This document shows positions 6,862 through 12,509 of a DNA stretch of 12,509 nt, one piece after another. Position 1 is the first letter of the stretch. Every line of letters begins with the position of its first letter. The translations under genes and the position numbers were made by a program. Below the pieces are notes generated by a model. The model was not told the origin of the DNA and did not search any database. It saw only the letters and a list, made by a program, of their open reading frames with translations. The stretch is from Pseudomonadota bacterium (GTDB lineage Bacteria; Pseudomonadota; Gammaproteobacteria; Steroidobacterales; Steroidobacteraceae): the NCBI GenBank assembly GCA_021808195.1, contig JAKBCE010000068.1:1-12509 (forward strand), in the 5' to 3' direction.

Positions 6862-6928
6862 TAATGGTAGCGCGTCCGGAGGTCCCCGCCTATCGTGCGG
6901 CCTCCACCGTCAGTGCTCAGGAGCCTGC

Positions 6929-7669
6929 ATGAAGACGATTCTCATCACCGGCTGCTCGTCAGGGTTTGGCCTGGAAACGGCGCGCTACTTCCTCGAACGT
7001 GATTGGCGCGTCGTCGCCACGTTGCGCAGGCCTCGGGAGGATCTGCTGCCCAGCAGCGAGCGGCTGCGCATGCTCGCGCTCGACGTCACCGATCCGCACA
7101 GTATCGCCGCAGCGGTGCAGGCGGCCGGACCGATCGATGTGCTGGTCAACAACGCCGGCATCGGCCTGCTGAATGCACTGGAGGGGACGAGCCCGCAAGC
7201 CGTGCGCGAGCTGTTCGCCACCAACACGCTCGGCACCCTCGAGATGACCCGCGCCGTGCTGCCGCAGATGCGCACGCGCCGTTGCGGAGTGATCGTCAAT
7301 GTGACCTCCACGGTTACGGTGCAGCCGCTGCGGCTGCTGTCGGTCTACACCGCCACCAAGGCGGCCGTGAACGCGTTCACCGAATCGCTGGCGCTCGAAC
7401 TCGAGCCGTTCAATATTCGAGTGCGGTTGGTGCTGCCTGGACGGGCGCCGGAAACCCGCTTCGGCGAAAACGCGCGTGCCCGGATGGCGGACGGGATCCC
7501 CGAGCCCTATGCGGCGTTGGCGCAAAGTGTGTTTGCGTCCTGGAGTGCATCGGGGCCCGTGACCCGTGCGATCGATGTCGCCGAGGCCGTGTGGCGTGCG
7601 GTGAATGATGCGGCGTGTCCGATGCGGCTGCCGGCGGGCGCCGATGCGCAGCTGAGCGTTCAGGCCTGA
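6929..7669 (+). CDS. Short-chain dehydrogenase/reductase (classical SDR)
   Basis: An NAD(P)-dependent oxidoreductase of the classical SDR type, 246 residues, cytoplasmic. ATG at 6929 follows AGGAG at good distance; the long upstream open frame is discarded. The Rossmann nucleotide motif is TGCSSGFG (7-14), Arg33/Arg34 after the second strand suggest NADP preference, DVT (52-54) contacts the adenine, NNAG is at 74-77, and the catalytic set is Asn99, Ser127, Tyr140 and Lys144 in SVYTATK. The usual proline-rich loop after the active site reads LPGRAPETRFG, where many relatives have PG-x-[ST]. The C-terminus is short. The substrate cannot be told. It is divergent from the AraC-type regulator and convergent with the PAS gene. 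Confidence 0.9.
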   Translation: MKTILITGCSSGFGLETARYFLERDWRVVATLRRPREDLLPSSERLRMLALDVTDPHSIAAAVQAAGPIDVLVNNAGIGLLNALEGTSPQAVRELFATNTLGTLEMTRAVLPQMRTRRCGVIVNVTSTVTVQPLRLLSVYTATKAAVNAFTESLALELEPFNIRVRLVLPGRAPETRFGENARARMADGIPEPYAALAQSVFASWSASGPVTRAIDVAEAVWRAVNDAACPMRLPAGADAQLSVQA

Positions 7670-7704
7670 CCCTGCGTTCCGCTGCCTCTGATGGCACGCC
7701 TGGG

Positions 7705-7758
7705 GTCTCGACGCGTGCCGCCCTGCCAGTTCGCCTCGCGGGAGGGCTGCGTCGAGAC
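7705..7758. terminator. Long inverted repeat between convergent SDR and PAS genes
   Basis: GTCTCGACGC (7705-7714) pairs perfectly with GCGTCGAGAC (7749-7758), and an inner GCCCT (7720-7724) with AGGGC (7743-7747), giving an extended stem with a loop of about 18 bases. It lies between two tail-to-tail genes and could end transcription from both sides. No T-run follows on either strand. Confidence 0.45.
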
Positions 7759-7766
7759 GCCCGCGC

Positions 7767-8162
7767 TCAGGCGTCGGTGGCGTGGCAGTGCGCGCGCGCC
7801 GTCGGCTCGCGCGGCTGCATGATGACCACGGTGAACGTCAGCAGTCCGCGCTGCACCGGGCTGAGGCTGATGTCCACGGGGACCTCAGCGCCCGAGTGGC
7901 TCAGGGCCAGCAACGGCAAGCCGGTGCCCATCGGCCGGCTGCGCCGGTGATCGGTGAAGCGCAGTCGCTGGCCGATGTGCGCGAGGCGGATTCGCTCCGG
8001 CAGCAACGCCTCGACACTCTGGCCGCACAGCGCCTGCGGGGTGTGACCGAGCAACTGCTGGACCGGCTCGCTGACGAACACGATCGTTCCCGATTCATCG
8101 ACGATCAGTGCGGCGGCCTCCGGGTTCGGCAGCGCGCATTCTAAGTGTGCCGGCAGTTGCAT
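7767..8162 (-). CDS. Stand-alone PAS-domain protein
   Basis: The 131-residue product consists of almost nothing but one PAS domain: PNPEAAALIVDESGTIVFVSEPVQQLLGH near the start, then a helix ALCGQSVEALLPERIRLAH, then GTGLPLLALSHSGAEVPVDISLSPV and LLTFTVVIMQP, the order seen in PAS sensors of histidine kinases and cyclic-di-GMP enzymes. There is no kinase, GGDEF, HTH or other output part and no membrane helix, so it would be a soluble sensor or adaptor acting through a partner. The ATG at 8162 has no clear ribosome-binding site. It is separated from cbpM by 93 bases and a hairpin, so it probably has its own promoter. No PAS ligand-binding residue can be assigned with confidence. PAS assignment is sure; role unknown. 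Confidence 0.8.
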   Translation of the reverse strand: MQLPAHLECALPNPEAAALIVDESGTIVFVSEPVQQLLGHTPQALCGQSVEALLPERIRLAHIGQRLRFTDHRRSRPMGTGLPLLALSHSGAEVPVDISLSPVQRGLLTFTVVIMQPREPTARAHCHATDA

Positions 8163-8228
8163 CGCAGGCGGAGATTATTCGCCGAGTCCGGCCGGCGCTG
8201 AAGTCTGTACAAGTGCGTATGCACAGCC

Positions 8229-8250
8229 GGCGCCGCCGCCGCGCGGCGCC
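8229..8250 (-). terminator. GC-rich hairpin after cbpM
   Basis: GGCGCCGC (8229-8236) pairs with GCGGCGCC (8243-8250) around a six-base loop, beginning five bases past the cbpM stop on the minus strand. No T-run follows, so the terminator call is moderate. Confidence 0.45.
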
Positions 8251-8255
8251 GTTGT

Positions 8256-8579
8256 TCACGACGTGAGCAGTTGCTCGAGACGCTTCAGCTGGCGCTCCAG
8301 GGTCTGCTGCGATTCCAGGAGCTCCACGGCCAGTGCGGCACCGCTCACGTTCACCCCAAGATCGCGCATCAGCCGCCCGGCGAGCGCCAGGCGCGGCAGC
8401 GCCGCAGCCGGCAGCAGCCACTCGGCCGGGGCGGTCCCCCGCGGCGTCACAACGCCGAGTTCGGCCAGCTCGGCAATCGCCGCGAGATCGAGCCGGCACA
8501 GCGCACAGATCTCTCCGGCGCCGATCCAGTCGGTCTCGCTCACCAGACACACCTCGTAGTGCTCCACGGCTTGGCTCAC
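8256..8579 (-). CDS. cbpM: Chaperone modulatory protein CbpM
   Basis: A 107-residue MerR-like small protein that in Escherichia coli binds the J-domain of CbpA and blocks its action on DnaK. Visible features are DWIGAGEICALCRLDLAAIAEL and the following ELGVVTP near the start (winged-helix-like part), and a C-terminal amphipathic helix ESQQTLERQLKRLEQLLTS. It starts at GTG 8579, four bases after the cbpA stop, with GGAG at the end of cbpA as ribosome-binding site, so the two are translated from one mRNA. The pairing with cbpA makes the identity firm. Confidence 0.9.
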   Translation of the reverse strand: MSQAVEHYEVCLVSETDWIGAGEICALCRLDLAAIAELAELGVVTPRGTAPAEWLLPAAALPRLALAGRLMRDLGVNVSGAALAVELLESQQTLERQLKRLEQLLTS

Positions 8580-8583
8580 GACG

Positions 8584-9546
8584 CTATCTCCCGAGATCGG
8601 CGCGCGGGTCGAATGTTCCGAGTTTCGTGCGCATTTCTTCGTACACCGCCCGCGCCTGCGGTGAACTGGCCGGCGGCACCACGATCTTCAGCTGCACGTA
8701 CGCATCGCCCGGCGGCTGTCCCGGCAGGCCGCGGCCGCGCAGCCGCAGTTTCTGCCCGGACTGCGCGCCGCTCGGGACCTGCATGTCCACCGGGCCGCCG
8801 AGCGTCGGGACGGTAACCGTCGCGCCGAGCGCGGCTTCCCAGGGCGCGATCGGCAGCGTCAACGTGACGTCGCGTCCCTCCAGCTGATAGAGCCGATGCG
8901 GCCGGATATGCACTTCGAGGTACAGATCGCCCGCACGGGCACCGCCGGCGCTGCGCTCGCCCTGGCCGGCTAGGCGGATCAACTGTCCGTCGGTGACGCC
9001 TGCCGGAATGCTCACGCGCACCGTGTGCGCGCGCACGTCGAGCGAGCCGTCTGCCTTCACATCGGGCCGCTTCAGCTCCAGCGTGCGTGTCCCGCCGCCA
9101 AAAGCCTCTTCGAGATCGATGTCGATGCGGGCATGATGATCACGGCCCTGGCGCGGGGTGCGTCGGGCGCCGCCGCCAAATGGACTCGCACCGCCAAACA
9201 GCGAGGAAAAGAAATCGCTGAATCCCTCTCCGTCGAACCCGTGTGCCCCGCCAGCGCCGGGGCGCGCCCCGCCGCTGAACTCGAAGCCGCTTGCCCAGTC
9301 CGGCGGCGGACGAAACTGCTGCCCGGACTTCCACTCGCTGCCGAGCTGATCGTACGCGGCGCGCTTTTCCGGGTCCTTCAGGACCTCGTAGGCTTCCTGC
9401 ACTTCCTTGAACTTCTGCTCGGCGTCCTTTTCCTTGCTCACATCAGGGTGGTACTTGCGGGCGAGCCGACGGTAGGATTTTTTGATCTCCTCGGCCGTGG
9501 CCGTCCGGGCGACGCCCAGAAGCTGATAATAATCCCGGTATTCCAT
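8584..9546 (-). CDS. cbpA: DnaJ-like co-chaperone CbpA
   Basis: Curved-DNA-binding/J-domain protein that stimulates the ATPase of DnaK in stress. The 320-residue product starts at ATG 9546 ([12 protein letters not shown]). The J-domain covers 1-70 with HPD at 33-35 and [18 protein letters not shown]; a Gly/Phe-rich linker (about 85-135) with [11 protein letters not shown] follows, then the two beta-sandwich substrate domains with [35 protein letters not shown] and [13 protein letters not shown]. The zinc-finger domain of true DnaJ is absent, which sets it as CbpA. An in-frame TTG-type extension to 9675 is rejected because it covers the promoter. GAGGG lies about 12 bases before the ATG. A candidate heat-shock promoter lies upstream, divergent from trxC. 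Confidence 0.93.
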   Translation of the reverse strand: MEYRDYYQLLGVARTATAEEIKKSYRRLARKYHPDVSKEKDAEQKFKEVQEAYEVLKDPEKRAAYDQLGSEWKSGQQFRPPPDWASGFEFSGGARPGAGGAHGFDGEGFSDFFSSLFGGASPFGGGARRTPRQGRDHHARIDIDLEEAFGGGTRTLELKRPDVKADGSLDVRAHTVRVSIPAGVTDGQLIRLAGQGERSAGGARAGDLYLEVHIRPHRLYQLEGRDVTLTLPIAPWEAALGATVTVPTLGGPVDMQVPSGAQSGQKLRLRGRGLPGQPPGDAYVQLKIVVPPASSPQARAVYEEMRTKLGTFDPRADLGR

Positions 9547-9593
9547 GTGCGACGCAGCCCTCGCGGAATCGATAGAGGATACGCTGAGCGCAA

Positions 9594-9621
9594 AGATGGG
9601 GGCGATGGCGGCGAAGCCAAG
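9594..9621 (-). promoter_or_regulatory. Candidate sigma-32 promoter for cbpA-cbpM
   Basis: On the minus strand CTTGGC (9621-9616), a 14-base spacer and CCCCATCT (9601-9594) match the sigma-32 consensus CTTGAA ... CCCCATNT at four of six and at all fixed -10 positions. The expected start would be about 40 bases before the cbpA ATG, leaving room for the GAGGG site. Confidence 0.6.
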
Positions 9622-9631
9622 GGTCGGGGCG

Positions 9632-9660
9632 CTTGAACCCGGCCGGCCGCGGCCCCATGT
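9632..9660 (+). promoter_or_regulatory. Candidate sigma-32 promoter for trxC
   Basis: CTTGAA (9632-9637), a 15-base spacer and CCCCATGT (9653-9660) match the sigma-32 consensus at every fixed position. The -10 element ends only seven bases before the trxC ATG, so transcription should begin at or beside the start codon. Confidence 0.7.
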
Positions 9661-9667
9661 CCCGCTC

Positions 9668-10123
9668 ATGAACACCGAGACTCCCGCGGCCGATGCTCTG
9701 CTGGTGGCCTGCCCCCACTGTCACTCGCTCGTGCGGGTGCCCGAAGCGCGTGTCGGGGAGCACCCGAAGTGTCCGCGCTGCAAGTCCCCGATCCTCAGCG
9801 GGGAGCCCGTGGCCCTCGATGCTGGCGCGTTCGCCGCGCACGTCGAACGGGCTTCGCTGCCCGTGTTGGTGGATTTCTGGGCGCCGTGGTGCGGCCCGTG
9901 CCGCATGATGGCTCCGGTGCTGGACCGCGTGGCCGCGCAGCGCGCCACGACGCTGCGCGTCGGCAAGGTCAACACCGACGAGCAGCAGCTGCTGGCCGGC
10001 CGTTTCGCCATCCGCTCCATCCCGACCCTGATTCTCTTTCGCGGTGGCCAGGAGCTGGCGCGGCAGTCCGGTGCGGTGGACGCCGCCACGCTCTCGCGCT
10101 GGCTCGATCAGGCGTTGCGCTGA
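9668..10123 (+). CDS. trxC: Thioredoxin 2 with N-terminal zinc finger
   Basis: A 151-residue cytoplasmic thiol-disulfide reductase. The N-terminal zinc-binding part has two pairs, CPHC (15-18) and CPRC (35-38), the mark of TrxC as opposed to TrxA. The thioredoxin fold follows with [18 protein letters not shown], where WCGPC is the active site (Cys75, Cys78), then [10 protein letters not shown] and the cis-Pro in RSIPTLILF. Length is slightly above the Escherichia coli protein because of a longer N-terminal lead. ATG 9668 is preferred since MNTETP begins shortly before the finger; upstream in-frame starts would overlap the candidate promoter. No Shine-Dalgarno sequence is seen before the ATG, in line with a leaderless transcript. 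The gene is divergent from cbpA and convergent with the ABC genes. Confidence 0.93.
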   Translation: MNTETPAADALLVACPHCHSLVRVPEARVGEHPKCPRCKSPILSGEPVALDAGAFAAHVERASLPVLVDFWAPWCGPCRMMAPVLDRVAAQRATTLRVGKVNTDEQQLLAGRFAIRSIPTLILFRGGQELARQSGAVDAATLSRWLDQALR

Positions 10124-10160
10124 GCAGCCGGCGCGGGGGCGCCGAGCCGGGTACCGCTCA
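10121..10160. terminator. Hairpin between convergent trxC and ABC permease
   Basis: CGGCGC (10129-10134) pairs with GCGCCG (10139-10144) around GGGG. Outside it TGAGC (10121-10125) pairs with GCTCA (10156-10160), so the outer arms contain both stop codons. It may end transcription in both directions, but there is no T-run and the stem is interrupted. Confidence 0.4.
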
Positions 10161-10961
10161 GGAGACGCTCTCGGCGCTGTAGCGGGCGAGCAGCCCCGTG
10201 CGCAGTGCGTAGCGGAACACCCGCACGAAGAAATATCCGGCGAGCGCGACGTCGAGCAGGGCGAGCGCTGCGCCTGGCAGCAGGGCGGCCGCGGGCAGCG
10301 GATGGCCGGCGAGGATCGAGCGCATGCCCTGGAACACGTACGCAGGCGGCAGCCCTCGGGCGATGAGCTGCATCCAGTGCGGCAGCGTCGCGAGCGGATA
10401 GAACACCCCGACGAACGGTGAGATGAGCGCCGGCAGCGGCCACACCAGCCACTCGGAGGCCGGGCCCAAGCGCAGCACCAGGGCGCTGGCGAGGATTCCG
10501 AGCGCGATGCCGAAGCAAAACAGCACCAGCAGGAATGGCAGCAGCATCGCACCCAGGGAGAAGAACGAGAGCCCGAACACCGCAGTCGCCAGCACCAGCA
10601 TCACCGCCAGCCCGATCGCGCTGGTGCCGATGCTGGTGATGACCAGCCCGGTGATGTACTCCGGCGTGGTGAGCGGGGTTGCGAACAGGTTGAGGAAATT
10701 TCGCGACCACACGTCCTCGAGGAACGCGGTGCTCACTCCCTGCATGATGCGGGTGAAGAAATCCCACAGCAGCACCGCACCGAGGAGACTCGGGATGTAG
10801 TTGAAGCGGCCCGCGCTCATCGTGTTCAGGTAGCGCGTGATGAACCCCCACACCACGATGTCGATCGCCACCCAGGCGAACATCGGCAGCGCCCGGACCG
10901 GGCTGCCGCGGATCAGGTAGAACTGGCGCAGCAGGATCCCTGCAATCGGGCGCAGCTTCAT
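10158..10961 (-). CDS. ABC-2 type transporter permease
   Basis: The membrane part of an ATP-driven exporter, 267 residues with about six helices. It starts MKLRPIAGILLRQFYLIRGSP and has the ABC-2 pattern: an amphipathic N-terminal helix, LLGAVLLWDFFTRIMQGVST, a cytosolic loop EDVWSRNFLNLFATPLTTPEYI that should couple to the ATPase, then several Leu/Ala helices and the conserved SPFVGVFYPLATLPHWMQLIARGLPPAYVF. The ATG at 10961 overlaps the TGA of the ATPase gene in ATGA, so the two are translationally coupled. Relatives export drugs, polysaccharides or lipids; the cargo cannot be told. The gene is intact. Confidence 0.88.
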   Translation of the reverse strand: MKLRPIAGILLRQFYLIRGSPVRALPMFAWVAIDIVVWGFITRYLNTMSAGRFNYIPSLLGAVLLWDFFTRIMQGVSTAFLEDVWSRNFLNLFATPLTTPEYITGLVITSIGTSAIGLAVMLVLATAVFGLSFFSLGAMLLPFLLVLFCFGIALGILASALVLRLGPASEWLVWPLPALISPFVGVFYPLATLPHWMQLIARGLPPAYVFQGMRSILAGHPLPAAALLPGAALALLDVALAGYFFVRVFRYALRTGLLARYSAESVS

Positions 10962-11776
10962 CGGGTGCGCTCCTCTGCGCTCAGCGGCTCGCGCGCCAGG
11001 CGGATGAACAGCGCCTCGAGCGTCTCGGCGCCATGCTCGGCCGGCAGCCGGCGCGGATCGCCTTCGAGCAGAATCCGGCCGCGTGACAGGAACAGCACCC
11101 GGTCGCAGACCGCCTCGACCTCGTACATGTTGTGCGAGGTCCACAGGATGCCGCAGTCATCATCGACCGCGAGACGCCGGATACGCTCGCGAACCGTCTG
11201 CGCCGCAGATGGGTCGAGGGACGCCGTCGGCTCATCGAGCAGCAGCAGCTGCGGCCGATTCAGGACGGCCTTGGCGAGTGCGACCCGCGTCTGCTCCCCT
11301 GAGGAGAGCACGCCGCACTTGGTGTTGCGCAGCGCGTCCAGATCGAACTGCTGCAACAGCGCCTCGACGCGCGCCGCCAGATGCGCGATGCCGTAGATGA
11401 GCGCGAAGAACCGCAGGTTCTGCTCGACCGTGAGGTTGCCCGGCAGCGTCGCGTAGACGGCCGCGAAGTTCGCCTCTGCCAATGCTCGCGAGCGCTGCTC
11501 GGCCAGATCGATCCCCGCGATCCGGATGTCCCCGGCACTCGGACTGAGCACGCCGAGGATCATGTTGATCGTCGTGGTCTTGCCGGCGCCGTTCGGACCC
11601 AACAGGCCGACCACTTCGCCGCGACGCACCTCGAAGGAGATGCCGTCGACCGCGGCCAGCGCGGCATACGTCTTGTGCAGCTGAGCGACGCTGAGGGCCG
11701 TATGCGCCGCGTCGTTGCGGCGGGCCGCGATGGCGGCGCTCTGCGCAGCGGCCGGGTCGGGTGTTCTATCGTGCAT
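10958..11776 (-). CDS. ABC transporter ATP-binding protein (exporter type)
   Basis: The ATPase of the ABC-2 pair, 272 residues from ATG 11776. It has Walker A GPNGAGKT (60-67), signature LSSGEQ (157-162), Walker B LLLLDEP (177-183) with catalytic Glu182, D-loop SLDP and the switch His215 in TSHN. The usual Q-loop glutamine is absent: the place before LTVEQNL reads NFAAVYATLPGN. This matches a branch of ABC ATPases I have seen with similar text, so activity is probably kept. The start is uncertain: a GTG at 11857 with CAGG upstream would add 27 residues rich in Pro and Ala, while ATG 11776 has no clear ribosome-binding site. The first 25 residues are low in complexity in either case. Its TGA overlaps the permease ATG. 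Confidence 0.88.
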   Translation of the reverse strand: MHDRTPDPAAAQSAAIAARRNDAAHTALSVAQLHKTYAALAAVDGISFEVRRGEVVGLLGPNGAGKTTTINMILGVLSPSAGDIRIAGIDLAEQRSRALAEANFAAVYATLPGNLTVEQNLRFFALIYGIAHLAARVEALLQQFDLDALRNTKCGVLSSGEQTRVALAKAVLNRPQLLLLDEPTASLDPSAAQTVRERIRRLAVDDDCGILWTSHNMYEVEAVCDRVLFLSRGRILLEGDPRRLPAEHGAETLEALFIRLAREPLSAEERTR

Positions 11777-12283
11777 CGTCGGCAGGGGTGTCCAGAGTGG
11801 GGGCGGACGTAACACTGGGCCGTGCCGCAACGCCGGATCGGCATCGGCTTTCGCCACCGCGGGACCTGTTTAAGGGCCGGGTGCTACCGCGGCTGTCGGC
11901 CATCGCACCTCGGCCGGGGCGCAGGGTGCGGGCGCCGGAGCAGTTCGCAGGCACACCCCTCGTCGCGGTGATCCGCCTCGGCTTTGTCTGCCTGTGGACC
12001 GGGCTGCGCCACGATGGCATCGCACATTTTCTCGCTCCCACTGGGTGCCCGTCGCGCCGCCGATGCGCGGCGCCGCTGACCGGGTGTCCGTGCCGCTGAA
12101 CGGTCTCACCGGGGCGCGCCGGTAATGCCGCGCAAGGCGGTAAATCTATCGAGGCGTCCGAATCGAATCAAGCCGCGCGCGTGAGCGGCCGAGCATTGCG
12201 GTTGCGGCGTACACGGCGTCGTGGTACATCATTTTGCATCGAGGGAGCGGGCCTAACACACCGAACGGGGCCCGAGTAGTGCC
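11777..12283. other. Gene-poor divergent region
   Basis: About 500 bases without a recognised gene on either strand; the open frames present give Arg/Pro-rich text with no family pattern. It contains a 7-bp hairpin (12054-12060 with 12067-12073), a 12-base direct repeat (listed separately), an ACCGG/CCGGT inverted repeat at 12108-12123 and, near 12200-12235, a slightly AT-richer part with TTGCGG and TACATC 17 bases apart, a weak possible promoter for the gene at 12284. The left 80 bases could be the N-terminus of the ATPase if the GTG at 11857 is used. Confidence 0.5.
12072..12103. repeat. Two 12-base direct repeats, 20-bp period
   Basis: GCCGCTGACCGG (12072-12083) and GCCGCTGAACGG (12092-12103) differ at one base and start 20 bases apart, in non-coding DNA between divergent genes. 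They may be tandem half-sites for a regulator, or chance in GC-rich DNA. Confidence 0.4.
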
Positions 12284-12509
12284 GTGCAGGAATCACCCCA
12301 TCCACGATCCGAGGTCACGAGCGAGGCGGTGACGGGCGCCTACGGCCGACTGCTGCCGTTCCTGGCGCATCCGGTCCTGCGCGACCGCCCGCGGCGGCGG
12401 CTCACGGCGTGGACCTGGTTCGGCTGGCTGAGCCTGCTGCTGGTGCTCGGCTTCCTCGGCGGCCGGTTGGATGACCTGCTGGTGCACTGGTTCGGGTGGC
12501 GCATCGCGC
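12284..12509 (+). CDS. Membrane protein N-terminus (partial)
   Basis: From GTG 12284 a frame of 75 codons is open to the right edge; the nearest upstream in-frame stop is TAA at 12254, and 12284 is the first start codon after it. The product begins with a polar segment (VQESPHPRSEVTSEAVTGAY), then LLPFLAHPVLRDRPRRRLTAW and a first membrane helix WLSLLLVLGFLGGRL. The positive cluster RDRPRRR before the helix suggests the N-terminus is cytosolic. The text recalls the start of some CPBP intramembrane proteases, but their catalytic motifs would lie outside the window, so this is only a guess. The ribosome-binding site is weak (GGGG 13 bases upstream). Coding status is likely because the complementary strand and other frames give no family pattern. 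Confidence 0.55.
   Translation, partial: MQESPHPRSEVTSEAVTGAYGRLLPFLAHPVLRDRPRRRLTAWTWFGWLSLLLVLGFLGGRLDDLLVHWFGWRIA

Noticed and set aside
6362..6928. Long upstream extension of the dehydrogenase
   Set aside because: It lies opposite the AraC-type gene and the Rossmann motif begins right after ATG 6929, which has AGGAG upstream.
9547..9675. N-terminal extension of CbpA resembling a signal sequence
   Set aside because: J-domain proteins of this type begin with the YRDYY segment, and the extension covers the two candidate heat-shock promoters.
9443..10552. A 369-codon minus-strand frame across trxC and the permease end
   Set aside because: It is Cys/Arg/Ser-rich, crosses two well-supported genes on both strands and has no recognised domain.
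11761..12110. Open frames of 79-112 codons in the gap right of the ABC operon
   Set aside because: They are Arg/Pro/Ala-rich without any recognisable domain, and no ribosome-binding site supports them.
1..12509. CRISPR array, tRNA, rRNA or mobile element
   Set aside because: No regular repeat-spacer pattern, cloverleaf, conserved rRNA text, transposase motif or terminal repeats were seen.

Overview
The window is GC-rich (roughly two thirds G+C by eye). Codon choice, the CbpA-CbpM pair, zinc-finger thioredoxin 2 and sigma-32-type promoters point to a proteobacterium, most likely a gammaproteobacterium; this is inference from gene content only. No rRNA, tRNA, CRISPR array, insertion sequence or prophage gene is visible.

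Left part (1-1690): a DUF1993 protein read leftwards and cut by the window edge, then a divergent tetR-type regulator and a doxX-type membrane protein gene. Both of the latter are broken: tetR carries two frameshifts that cancel each other, and doxX has an internal deletion with a frame change. The locus looks as if it is decaying, unless the sequence contains base errors.

Sugar region (1778-5908): an exported aldose 1-epimerase (galM type) closed by a strong hairpin; then a cluster of 2-dehydro-3-deoxy-6-phosphogalactonate aldolase (dgoA), a 14-helix sodium:solute symporter and a 65-residue two-helix membrane protein. Together these suggest periplasmic mutarotation of a sugar, uptake, and the last step of a De Ley-Doudoroff-type galactose or galactonate route. 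The kinase, dehydratase and dehydrogenase of such a route are not in the window.

Middle (5927-8162): an AraC-type regulator with a cupin sensor domain, divergent from a short-chain dehydrogenase. The intergenic gap holds a direct repeat with 21-bp period, a good candidate for the regulator's site. A stand-alone PAS-domain protein follows, convergent with the dehydrogenase.

Stress region (8256-10123): cbpA-cbpM (DnaJ-like co-chaperone and its modulator) divergent from trxC (thioredoxin 2). Between them lie two back-to-back sequences matching the heat-shock sigma-32 consensus. The trxC-facing one places the expected transcript start at or next to the ATG, which has no Shine-Dalgarno sequence, so a leaderless mRNA is suggested. 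This is the most distinctive signal in the window.

Right part (10158-12509): an ABC-2 export pair (ATPase and permease overlapping by ATGA), a gene-poor stretch of about 500 bp, and the start of a membrane protein running off the end. I found no clear sign of an entirely new multi-gene system; the best leads are the divergent heat-shock promoter pair, the small transporter-linked membrane protein and the AraC-site candidate.
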